The position numbers and the translations under genes were made by a program. Positions 10,378-22,700 of a stretch of DNA of 64,000 nucleotides are shown piece after piece (positions within the stretch are counted from its first letter, which is position 1; each line of letters opens with the position of its first letter). Origin of the DNA: Leptoclinus maculatus (lineage: Eukaryota; Chordata; Actinopteri; Perciformes; Stichaeidae); the NCBI GenBank assembly GCA_032191485.1, contig JAVDOI010000008.1, positions 2,367,299 through 2,431,298 on the forward strand, written 5' to 3'. The notes beneath the pieces are model-generated. The model was not told the DNA's origin. It was given only the letters and a program-made list of their open reading frames with translations, and made no database searches.

Positions 10378-12143
10378 CGGGGCTTCACTTGCAAGAGTTT
10401 TCCGACGACTTCATCCAAATAACATTTTCATGATATCCTCCGACTCTTATTAATTAAATCGGCTCCTTTATTTCGGTGTCAGAACATATCCAGGAACCGT
10501 CGACGAGTCGTTATTTCCAGAATAAAGAGTTTTTAAAAATCCCGTTAATCCACAGAGATGCAAGAAATAAAGAAAAGCGCTACTTTTGTATCGTTTTGGT
10601 GTGAATGTGTTCCGTTAATCAGCCGCTGTCTGCATCAGCAGAGACATCTGGAAAACACTCAACTTCTGCTCGCTTTGAAAAAGTTTCACCAAAAAGTTTC
10701 TCAGATTTCCTCCAAATCCAAGTAGAGGATGTCTCTATGTTCCTGAGGAAGTACTTCCATGATGAATATATATATATATATATTCCAGAGTATACCCGGG
10801 GTTAGAATAACGTTAAACTTTGGCTGCTAAATCCAAAATGAACGTCCAGAGTCCAGTTTCATAGCATCCTCCTCCTCCAGGTCTGCTCACTTTAATCCTC
10901 TTAATGTGGACGACTGTCTGGGATCTTCTTTCTTTTTTTTTTGCTCCAAAGTGATGATGCAAAATGGAAAAAAAGGAAATGCTTTGTCCCCCCCCCCAAA
11001 AAAAGAGTCAAAAAGAGGAGGACAAACCCACCTTCCATTGCGGTGCGTTCACGAGCTCCTCGTACTTCGCTAAACTGTCAGATTTAAAAGCATTGATGTG
11101 GTTTTATTTGGACTTTTACTCGCAGTTAAACAGTGGTGGAAAGTCATTAGGAGCATTTACTTAACACAATGTTGAGGGTACTTGTAAACATTGTACTTTT
11201 TACTTTTCAGACTAACATTTTACATTTGAAAAAAACATAAAATCCTCACATTTTATGCATTGTTAAAAGATAAACCAGTTGTTTCCAATCTGTTTAGGTT
11301 GTAACCTGTCATGTTTCAGATGTCTATGAGTTGTTTCACATGCAAAGTACCACAAGGACACAATTTACATAAAAAGCAGATGATGCTCACAAGCGTACAC
11401 ATCTGCACAGCTCAATAATGAAGAGAAATTAATTAAATTATGAAGAGAACATCAACCAACACAGGCTGTTAAGTTTGTAAAGTTGTTGAGGGATATTTGG
11501 GTTTGACTGTAAACTGCTTAAAGAGCTGTGGAGGCTTTGTGTATGAAGTGTGGTCCTATACGTCTAGTATTGATAGACAGATAGATAGATAGATAGATAG
11601 ATAGATACTTTATTAATCCCGCAAGTGGACATTTTTTCGCTACAGCAGCATTTATGGTACAGGTAAAGCAATACAAATAACAGAGTAAAAAATATTAAAC
11701 TAAAAAAACAAATATAAAATGCTTTGATTCAGTGTCTAATTCATATTTTAGTTGTTTGTGTTTAATTACACATTTAACATATATTTGTTTGTTTTTGTGA
11801 TTCTCATGTTTGATTTGGCTGCATTAATAAAGTAGTCCATCTACTCCTCCGCCTGTAGGTGGCAGCACTGCGCCGGTCGAGAAGAAGATGCCTATCGTGT
11901 CTAAATATAACACACGAAGAAGAAGAAAGCTCATCCATCCACAGGCTAGCAGCAGCTAGCTTAGCAGACAACGTAAACACTGGAACATCTTTAGCTAGAC
12001 TGAGCCATTTTATGACAGTTTAGCTGTTGATTTCTTTAAGAATAACTACACGATGCGGTTGTTTAGCTAAACGTCTTTTGGTGCGCCATGTTTGTTTGGA
12101 TCTAGAAATACCAACGGCCTTGGAGTTGTCCTGCTAACGAACG
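10378..12143. promoter_or_regulatory. Head-to-head region between arhgef12 and emsy, with probable emsy first exon
   Basis: The two genes diverge from this stretch. The emsy side has a likely untranslated first exon ending at 12143 (aacg|gtaagac, a strong donor), downstream of a CTCF-like site at 11852-11864 (cctgtaggtggca, one mismatch to the core). The arhgef12 side (10378 to about 10950) should hold its 5' UTR and promoter, but no TATA box or start site can be assigned. Between them lie a ggtggaaagt-type repeat (11132-11230) and a LINE-tail-like piece with a GATA run (11571-11680). Confidence 0.55.
11571..11680 (-). repeat. GATA microsatellite joined to a LINE 3'-tail-like sequence
   Basis: A GATA run followed by actttattaatcccgcaag and a decayed stretch. 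Many fish LINE copies end with this kind of tail next to a tetranucleotide run; the family is not determinable from so short a piece. Confidence 0.55.
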
Positions 12144-13245
12144 GTAAGACATTGATTTAGCTAAGCTAACATACCATTTAAAAGGTTTTTTAATACGCGT
12201 TGAACTCAAATATAACGTCACAATGTTGGAGAATTGGCCCGAAAATATCTCACGCCTTGCTCTGAATATTTTAGTCGTATATTTTAACGTTATTTTGCCT
12301 ATTTTAAGGGAGGGAATTTAATGAAAACCCGATTTTTCCCGTTGTGTTGACAGAATTTGACCGAGAAGTATAACAGCTAACGGTAAATGTGTCCTTGTTT
12401 GTCCGTTAATGTCGGAACCTGGTGGCACAAACGCATAGTTTTGTAATTATTATCTTTTACTTTCTTCAGCATATCAGTCGTTCTTCTAAGCAGCATTTGT
12501 ATGAAACTAAATCTCCCTTTTTTTGTGTGTTTGGCCTTTTACGCCCAGTGTTGATTGTAGTTACTGGGACGTCCAGTAGGGGGCGGTACTGGTCAGTGTC
12601 AACAGTTAGAAAGTTAAGACTTTATTGTTATAGATGCGAGTCACAGCCTGGTGAATTATAATCTGGAACATGGATCCTGTCCTGGCTCAAATTAAACTGC
12701 TGGATTTATAAATGGAGTTTAGCATCATCTCTTTAAAGTCTGGTGTCATTGTGATTTGTTTTTTTGTTCGTATTGTCATCAAACACCATGTTTAGTCCAA
12801 AACCAACACTGAACTGATTCCTTCTAACAAGTATTGTTGTAGTATTTATTGCACCAAATATTAACCTGATGTACAAAACTGTGTCCTACTAATGCAGTAT
12901 TTACTCCTGTGTTTGAGTACCATTGGCTTTAAACTCAATGCTCAGCTTCATTATTTGAAAATTAAATGTTTAGTCTTTTAAAGAAGTCGTAGTGTGATAG
13001 ACGGACTAACACATTGTTGGTTTTGGTCTTTTCTTGGGATTTGGAGACAGTATGAACATTCTGAGTTAACACCAGCTGTTTTATTTAACTACTTGTTGAT
13101 GGTTTTTGATTTGTTTACTTTCCCAAGAAGATACTATTGATACCATCGAGGTATTTTTTTTTAGTGTCATCATTTATTTCAACTCTTGGAGCAGGACAGT
13201 TTGTGAGAACTTGTTGTCTAATCTTTCATTATCTTGTTTCCTCAG
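12144..13245 (+). other. emsy intron 1 (5' UTR intron)
   Basis: AT-rich, non-repetitive sequence ending in the acceptor ttgtttcctcag at 13245. It contains a perfect match to the CTCF core, ccagtagggggcg, at 12573-12585 on the plus strand. No further exon is apparent. Confidence 0.6.
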
Positions 13246-13284
13246 CTCATGATTCAGCTGGAGAAACCAGTGCTGACTGGAACC

Positions 13285-13756
13285 ATGCCGGTGGTGTGGC
13301 CCACCATCCTGGACCTGGGCCGGGATGAGTGCAAGAGAATCCTCCGAAAACTCGGTACGGTCATGCGATTCAAAAATAGATATGCGGAGGAGCATCGCTG
13401 TAAAAAAAGCATTTTTACATCTTAATCAGGCCAAGAAATTCATGTTTGAGTTTACCTGATTTCTGTTTCCCAGAGCTGGAGGCTTACGCTGGCGTGATCA
13501 GTGCCCTGCGAGCTCAAGGAGACCTGACCAAGGACAAGAAGGATTTGCTGGGAGAACTCACTAAAATCCTCGGGTAAGTGTTTCCTACATATTCTAAAAG
13601 TTGATGATCGAGAGAGAAACGATTTATCAGACTTTTACTTTATTTAAAATATCATTTTGTTCCCCCCCCTCGTCCTCCCAGTATCTCAACAGAGCGCCAT
13701 CGCGCAGAAGTCCGCAGGGCTGTGAACGATGAGCGCCTCACCACCATCGCATACCA
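13285..13756 (+). CDS. emsy: emsy exons encoding the ENT domain (first three coding exons)
   Basis: Three exons (13285-13354, 13474-13573, 13682-13756) encode MPVVWPTILDLGRDECKRIL, RKLELEAYAGVISALRAQGD, LTKDKKDLLGELTKILG and ISTERHRAEVRRAVNDERLT. This is the ENT helical domain, nearly identical to the mammalian one. ENT forms a homodimer in EMSY and also occurs in plant chromatin proteins. The next exon (14031-14206) carries NMSGPNSSSEW-like sequence and RRLVPLMPRLVPQTAFTV; HP1 binding has been mapped next to ENT in the human protein. Confidence 0.96.
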
Positions 13757-16700
13757 GTAAGTGTGTAGGAGAGTCCTTCGTCATGTGCGGTACCTCGCAG
13801 TATGTGGAGCAACATGGCAAAACAAGCAGATTTGTGTACTTTATGTATCCACTTTTCAGCAACAACGACCAAATAAAACGGCGTCTTCATCAGTTCAGAA
13901 ATCTAACTTTTCATCTGTTATGATACGCACGCTTCTCTGTCCATGCAGATCTTTTTATTGTGAATTTGGCTCACCATTGCATACTGGGAATTGTAGTTTT
14001 AAAAACTAACGTCTAATGACTCTTTTCCAGTATGTCGGGTCCGAACAGCTCGTCCGAGTGGTCCATTGAGGGACGCCGACTCGTCCCCTTGATGCCGAGG
14101 CTCGTCCCTCAGACGGCGTTCACCGTGACTGCCAACGCTGTGGCCAGTGCCACGGCCAATCAGAACGCCTCCCTTCTGTTGCCGGCAGAAACGGGAAACA
14201 AAGAAGGTTTGACCAGCATCACTTTGCATTCGACAAAAGCTGCATTCACATGGAATCAGGACGGAAATACGATTATTTTTGTGTCTAATATTTGATGTAA
14301 TTATTCTAGAAATGCATGTAGCTATAAAATGCAGCTTTGTCTTAATATTCTATTGTGATGTTTGATCTCCTCCCTGCAGTGGTTGTGTGTTACTCCTACA
14401 CGAGCACCACCGGCACCTCCACCAGCGCGACAGCGAGCAGCGGCGCCATCGGAGCGACTGTGAAATCCCCCCGACCGCCCAGTCCTTCCTCCAACGTGGT
14501 GGTGCTGCCCAGCGGGAGCACCGTCTATGTGAAAAGTGAGCGTCCACATCGTCGCATCAATTTCAACTTCTTTTGCTCTGCAGAGGCTTTAACACGTGTA
14601 CCGATCTGCCTAAAGGGGGCGCTACAAGGCTGGTTTACCGATTACTAACAACAGAACAAAGCTAACCTTAAGCATGAATAGAGTCTCTTTCTTTTTCCTT
14701 TAATTTCCTAAACACAGCGTCTCGTAGGATTTGTTGGATTGAATTTGAGAATTTTACACGAGCATCTGCTGCCAGTGTGTTAAACAGCTGGTATGATGTT
14801 TACTACACCAATTTAATGAATGGATAAGACATAACTACAGTCATCCCTGCGACATCCTGACTCTCCGTCCTCCGTTCCCCCCCCCCCCCAGGCGTGAGCT
14901 GCTCCGACGAGGACGAGAAGCCTCGCAAGCGGCGGCGGACGAACTCGTCCAGCTCGTCGCCGGTGATGCTGAAGGAGGTTTCTAAGGTGACGATGCCGTC
15001 GGTGTCCAAGAACATCACGTTGCCGCTGAGCAGCCCCAAGATGAGCAACATCATGCAGAGCATCGCCAACTCGCTGCCCCCCCACCTGTCCCCCGTCAAG
15101 ATCACCTTCACCAAGCCCACCATCCAGAGCGCCAACTCCACCACGCAGAAGGTGAGTGATGTCTCTCTACACCAGAGGTTCCCAACCTCTTTTTCCTTGA
15201 AGCCCCGCCTCCTTGTTTCTAAGAAAACCTGAGCCCCCCCCCCAATCACGCTTCTTCATTCAGGTGATCATCGTGACGACTTCTCCCAGCTCCAACTTTG
15301 TGCCCAACATCCTGTCCAAGTCTCACAACGCCGCTCTGTCCAAGCTGGTCTCCACCTCCATGCTGACCGCCGCCGCCCAGAAACAGACGGTGGTCTTCCC
15401 GGCCAGCGCGACAGCCAACACCGTCGCGGTGACCACCGTGGTCTCCTCTGCACCGTCGGTGGTCATGTCAACAACATGTAGGTCCTTCCTCCGCATTCTC
15501 ACATTTAGTTTGGAGGAGAAGGTACTTTACAGCCTGTTACTGGTCACAGACTGAAACACATTTGCTCTTTTTGTGTCACTTTGCCAAACTGTTAGCTTTG
15601 TTAGCTTTGTTAGCTTTGTTAGCATCACAGTCCGGTGTTCACTGTTGCAGGTGCTTCAGCCGGAGTGAAGGTGGCTTCAGCCAGACTTCCTTCACCTAAG
15701 ACCCTGGTGGGCACACCGGCTCAGATCCTGGCCCAGTTCCCCAAACAGCAGTCCCCCAAACAGCTGCACCAGAGCTCAGCTATGGGAGTCTGCCAGACCC
15801 AGACCACCAGCAGCTCACCGGGCTGCAAGCCCACCATTCAGATCAAACAAGAGTCCGGTGAGCTGCTTTCTTTATGTCGTTGTGACTTTTTTATTCTTTA
15901 TCTATTTCTTTCTTTTATGTTTTTCTTGATCTCTTTCTCTCGTTGTATCTTTCTTACTTCTTTCTGTTTTCTTTTTGGTGTCTTCTCCTTCTTTCCTAAT
16001 CTCTTCCTTTCTTTCTTTTTCTTTGTCCCTGTCTTTCTTTAGCACTTTCTTTCTTTTCATCTTTCTTTAGGCTCTTATCTCTTTATATCTTTCATTTATT
16101 TCTCTTTATTTCTTTCATTATCTCTCTTTCTTTTTTTAAATTCCATTTTATTTCTCTGGAAGTCATAGCTGTGTATTTAAAAGAACAGATTTAAAAGAGA
16201 CCACCGGGGACCCTCAACAATAACTTGATGGGAGTCTATTGCAGCATAAAAGTGTTTTTTCTTTGTACTAAATCAATGTATTGTTTGTTTGCAGGAGTCA
16301 AGATCATCACTCAGCAGGTTCAGCCCAGTAAAATCCTGCCCAAGCCTTCGTCGGTGGGTTTGTCCAGCAGCAGCTCGTCTCCCATCATGGTCGTCAGCAG
16401 CAATGGAGCCATTATGACGACCAAACTGGTCACCCAGTCCACAGGTGACTCACCTGTACCCGACGCAGCGCTGAGGCTTTGATCCCCGGGCCTGGTTATT
16501 TAAATAGCAACACTGTATTTTTGTGCGCAGCTACCCAGGCCGCCTACACCCGACCGACCGTGAGCTCCAGCCTCGGAGCCAGAATATCTGCCTCCAGCGG
16601 GGGGACCACCTACGTCAAGACCACCAGCGGCAGCATCATCACAGTGGTGCCCAAGTCTCTGGCCACGCTGGGCGGCAAGATCATCAGCAGTAACATCGTG

Positions 16701-19700
16701 TCCGGTGAGCTAAAGAGGAGAGATCCACGTCTGTTATCTCACATAATCTACAGAGTTTTAATAAATATATATTCCGTCTGCAACAGGCACGACGACGAAG
16801 ATCACCACCATCCCCATGACCTCCAAGCCAAACGTCATCGTGGTTCAGAAAACCACGGGGAAAGGAGCGACCATCCAAGGACTGCCCGGCAAGAATGTGG
16901 TCACCACGCTTTTAAATGCCGGGGTCAGTGAACTCACTCTCTCTCTCTCTCGCTCTCTCGCTCTCTCTGCTCTACTCTACTGGTGGCACTGGTGCCCCCA
17001 GCGTTCTCCACTGGTGTGAGGCTGTGGTTGAGATGATTCATTAATCATCGGTGATCCCCTCCGAAGAACGTTTTAATTGGCAAATTTGACAAAAGTGGCA
17101 ACCATTCACTCGTTCCAGCTTCTCAAATGTGAATATTTTCTATTTCTTAAACTCTTGTTTTGTCCGATTGGTCGGACAAAACAAGGCTTCGCTACGATGA
17201 GATCTGGAAAATGTACAGATCAAACTATTAATCAATTAAATGAGTAAACAATCAGACTTATAGTGCGAATGGTCATAAATACACTAATACATCTTTCAAA
17301 TGATTCTGATGGCATAATTGTTTAACGTTTTCTTGTGCAGTTCGTGTTGATTTGAACTCGTTCATTTCACTGTTGTGACGCTGTCTTTCTTGATATAACC
17401 ACTAGGTGTTGCCAAAGTTTGAAACCTTCACATCCTACACAAAGGTCCTTTAACATTTTATCAAATTACATTTCCTGAATTCAAGGTTTTAAAATGTGTT
17501 AAAAATACAGTACTGTGTTTCATTTGTGTTCTTAAAGAAAGATTCTTTAATTTGAGTCGATTCGAGAGTGAAATGTTCAGATTGATATCACTCGTATATC
17601 CGTTTGTTAGATATGAAGCTACACCCAGCTAGCTTAGCTTAGCACAAAGACTGGAAACGGGGGGAAACAGCTAGCATTGACTGTCAAGATGTAGAACTGT
17701 TAGCTTTCTTATGTCGTGACTTAGATGTAGGGCTGCTGTCAATTAATCTGTTGATTATCTTCTTGATTAATCAAGTAGTTTTTTGGGTTATTAAATGTTT
17801 AAAAGATGTCCATCAGTGATTCACAAAGCCCAAGATGGACACCTCACAACTCGGGGATATTCAGTTCGTTGTCGCAGATGAGAAATAACGACTTTGTTTG
17901 TCGTCATGACATGTAATGAACTGTGTGTGTGCTTCAGGGGGAGAAAGGCCTGCAGGCTGTTCAGGGCACCAAACCGGCCATCATCACGGCCTCCAGACCC
18001 ATCACCAAGATGATCGTCACCCAGCCCAAAGGCATGAGCTCCGGGTCCCAGACCACCGCCACCAAGATCATCCCGACCAAGATCGTCTACGGCCAGCAGG
18101 GCAAGACACAGGTGAGGCGCCGCCAGCTGTTTTCTGACAATGAACTATTCTATTTACCACTGAGGGAATCATTAGACCCTGGTTAACCACATTCAAATGA
18201 GGTTATCATACGACTAACATCAAGATATTCACATGACTTCGAGTAACCACAAGTATGTCTGCTGCACACAGAAGAGCTTCTTCTTCTTCTCTCATCTGGG
18301 TCATGCCTGACATTTTCCTGGGGAAGTTGGATCTTTGGTCATTAAAACAAACGTACATCAGTTTGAACTGAGAGAAAAATCCCCAATTCTGTAGGCGGAC
18401 AGATGGACAGCGGGGCTTTGACTCTGACCTTTTTCCTCTTCCTCCATTTACTTCCTCTCATTCAGAGAGAGAGAAATGAGTCTTTCCCTAAATGTTGTCA
18501 ATGACTGACGGCAACTTAATCTGCAGCTCTTTCAGGTTCAAACAGCTGCAGACTGCAGCGCTCGTCTCCTGTAACCGATCATGTTTCTATTGTATTAAAG
18601 ATGCATGGAACACAGCGCTTACTTTAGGGCGGTACCCCAATCAGAAGACATGGATTCAAAGCGTATTTGGCTGTTTAATACGAAGATTTGATGATTTGTT
18701 TCTTATTTTTTCATATTGTCTATTTGGCAATTTCAGAAATCCATCGGCAAGAGTTTGATGATTTTAAATTTGGGGTCAAGTGTCTTGACGAGCCACTCAA
18801 ATTGTTGACTCGAGCACATGTTTATCATAGATCTGACGTGGTCACATGAGAGGGGAAACTCCCAAATAGTCCGCTATATTTGGTTTTATTTAGTATTTTA
18901 TTCGTATTCTATAATCGGCGCCCTCGTCAGAAGCTACTTACAATGAAACCGACCGCTGTAGGCGTTGTTTTCAGTTCCTGGGGATTTTTTTTCTGCCGTT
19001 TTAAAAAAGTTAAAACAAGATTCGTTCTGTAGAAATTCATATTTCTGACGCCTGCAATGCCTCGTATGAGGGTTTGACATTATATCTTGTGACCTAAAGA
19101 AGAAACGCCCACTGAGAAGAGAGAACTGAAGAGACGATTGTCTACCCAGACATTTATTTTTAAGGCTTTTTGGGGGAATTTGAGTTCAACACACAGGTGT
19201 CAGACAGTGAGAGGGTAAACCCCATCGTGCTAATGTCCAGGTGGGGTTTTTAGTACCTTCATACACTTGAAGCAGTGAGGGATGAAGGAAAACAGTGAGC
19301 TCTATCTATAATAAAGCATCTTATCATGAATAAGATACTGCTGAAACGGTACGTTGTACTTTAATATCCAACTCATCACTTTAGTCTAAATTTAGCCTGA
19401 ATTCACTTTCTGTTCTTGGTCATCAAGAGGAAACGGAGGTCAGTGAGTCAGCCTGCTGTACACTGGAAGGTTTCTTCCTTATTTGTCTCCTTGTTAAAGG
19501 GTTTTTTCGGGGAGTTTTTCATGTATGAGGGTCGCAGGACGGAGGATGTAAAGCTCTGTGAGGCTATACAAAATACATTTAATTGAATATACAATACGTC
19601 CTGTATTCAACACCCACAGTGATGATCCGCTGTGCAGCTTCAGTAGAAACCACAAACGAGATCTACCAAAACGACAACAACAACAATCGCATCACAAAAA

Positions 19701-22700
19701 ACGTCAATTCCGGTACTAAAGTTACTACTTTCCAGTGACAGTTATGACCGGCTCACTGACAGCGAAGCAGACGGAAACATGACGTAGTTATTGACGGCAA
19801 CGGTTCGGAAACTTGTATTAACGTCATCACGCAAAGAACCGCCTCCCACCAACCCGAGTCAGCTGAAAGTAGTAACGAGGGAAACATCCAGCGTCTGCCC
19901 CCCCCCCCCCCCCAATGTCTCCTATGAAATAAACACATGGCCCACTGTCTACATTGTGGATGTGAGCCGCTGCTTTACAGGACACTCTTGTGTTCCTTTG
20001 GTTTCCTTCCAGGTTCTCATCAAGCCGAAGCCAGTGTTCCAGACGGCGCTGGTGAGCGAACAGACCCGGCAGCTGGTCACCGAGGCGCTGCAGCACGTGA
20101 CCCGCTCGGCAGAACTGGTGCAGGTTCAGGCTCAGGGTCTGGCTCACGACGGGTCCACGAAGGACGACTCCGGAAGCGTAGCGGGCGAGTCGTCCCACAG
20201 CGGCGCTCAAGGTAAAACCTCTAGAGACGAGAGATGATGCGGTCGGATGAACGGGCTGTAAATGACAGCTCGTCCCACGTTGTTTCCTTCAGAGCCTCAG
20301 CCTGTAGTGCACGTGGTGTCCTCCAGAGAGCATGATTGGACAGAGCAGGAGATATCGGTGGAGTCCAGCCCGACTATAATCTACCAGGAGGTGTCTGGTG
20401 GGGAATCCCAGTCCGCTACGTCCACCATCAAAGCCCTGCTGGAGCTTCAACAGACGACAGGTGATTCTTTATGTCACGACACCGGGAAAGATGGGTTTAA
20501 CTATGTCTGAGGCTTTGCTTTCACAACAAGCTCGTTGGGGCTTCAAACCTGTGGAACTGGGTCGATGAGTAGACGGGAAGTGAGAAAGATAAACCACGAA
20601 ATACTTGAAGGTGTCGTACATAAGAACTCCCAAGGACATCCCCCCCCTCCTGTCTCCTGATTGTAAAATTCCCAAAAAGCGAAGAGAATGTGATTTATGA
20701 AACCAGAGCCGTTCAGCAGATCCACTTCTTACTGTCCACTGTCTATTGTCCTAAAAACACCGTGTGATCTAGGTGACACTTAAGTACTGTGAAGCATCAT
20801 ATAGTGGCCTTCATGTGAACATCAGTTATTTTATCATATGTTACAATTTCCTCCATATTTACAAGTTAAATTCAGTAAACATTAAATAAATCCTCAGTAC
20901 GACAGATTTAACCGTAACGTTGTTGTCCCTCACTGTCATTGTTTATGTTCATATATATTCTGATATATTTATATTGTACATAGTAGTTAAATGTTTATGT
21001 TTAGTTTCTCTGTTCTACTTTGTTGTCGCCAATAAAGCTGATTCTGATTATTGACCCTCTGCTCTCCATCCAGTGAAGGAGAAAGCCGAGTCCAAACCCA
21101 GACACACCATCGACCTGAGCCAGATGGCGGTGCCCCTCCAGCTGAGCCAGGACAAGAAGCCCAGTCCAGAGTCCCCCAGACCCTCCACCTCAGAGGCTGA
21201 ACCCAGCACCGAGTACCTCACAGCAGGTAGTACCCCTCTCCATGAAATATATCAGTGGTGGTAGGAGTACTCAAGATATTAAAAACTACGATATTTGCTT
21301 CTCTTCTGTGAAGATGTTGTGCATCCCTGTGTTGCATAATGACAATAAGTGATCCTTGAATCCTTCAAATGTAATGAAGTAGTACAAGTACTTCACAGTA
21401 CTTTTATTACATAATCGCCTCATTGATAACAAATTGGAGCGAACCGCGATCATTTAGCATCGTCTCGCTGTGGCATAAAACAAACAATATGAATCATCAA
21501 CAAATGCACGACTGTGGCAGCCCTACTGAGCACTTCCTGTTTTCGGTAGGCAGCGTTATGACTTCAGAGGAACAAAGTAGATTTACATTACAGTCATTAA
21601 ACCTCAAACTAAAAACGAGGCACACGAAGCATGTTGTCTCTGTTGATTTGTTGATATTGTTTCGCCTGATTCTACATCTGTGATTACAGGTAAAGTCAGC
21701 AGCAGAGTGGGCGTGGCCTCCGAGGACGACAACAACGTGGTCATGTCCTCCAGCCAGCAGCCGGGGAAGCCCTGCAAAATCAGCAGCCAGGTGACCGTGG
21801 TGAACAAACCGGCAGCCGCGGCGTCGCACGTCGGCCACATGGTGAGGACGCCGGGCGGATACTCTGGAAACTACAGAGGAGTTTAAGTGGTTGTAGGACG
21901 AACTCATTGGCCAATAAGAGAACAAATATAGTGGTGTCAAAGTATAACGTTGGGTTGTTGGCTGCTCCATTTAGTTTGCATCTATTGCTGTGGATTAAAC
22001 GGTGAGTTAACCGAAACATTAAACCGTTTTATTAGTATGTAACCGAGCTGATAGTTCTGTGGTTTATGTTCCCATGTTTTGAGACGATGGAGGTGACGGG
22101 ACTTTTATTTGTGGTGCTCACAACCTTGAACAAAACATTCTGTGAGCGCCACAAACCACTCCGGATAATCCAGAGTACATCGTTAACAGTTTTCATAGGA
22201 ACTATTTGGGGAATTTAGGCGAAATGTTTATTGGAACGTTGTGTGATAGTTTTGTTAAACGAACAACGGCTTATCGGGCTCCAAAGTTATTTAAATTACC
22301 GTATAATCGTTAATTTATGTGTTTTTTATCATTTACGTTTAACTATTAAGAGTGAAAAGAGAAATTAATCATAAGATCGTGACTCATCAAGTCACACTGG
22401 CCCCCAAGAGCTGTAAATAGCCCTCAACACTGACTAGTTTAACTGCACACGTCATGGTGCATTCCTCTGCAGTGGCCCCCGTTAGCTCCACGAGGAGCAG
22501 GTTAAACATCTCCCTCCTCTTGATAACATCTCTCTCTTCTTGTGTTCCAGCCCTCTGACAGCCACGGTAGAACCGAGGCCGTGTTAGAGGTGGGCGAGCT
22601 GGAAGGCGACACCTTGGACCCCCAAACGGGCTTGTTCTACCGCTCCAGCCAACCGGCTTCAGAGCCCACAAAGCAAACCGGCCACTCTGCCGCCGCTCCG

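Noticed and set aside
14803..15249. 148-residue minus-strand frame
   Set aside because: Antisense shadow of the emsy exon at 14892-15151, which matches EMSY on the plus strand.
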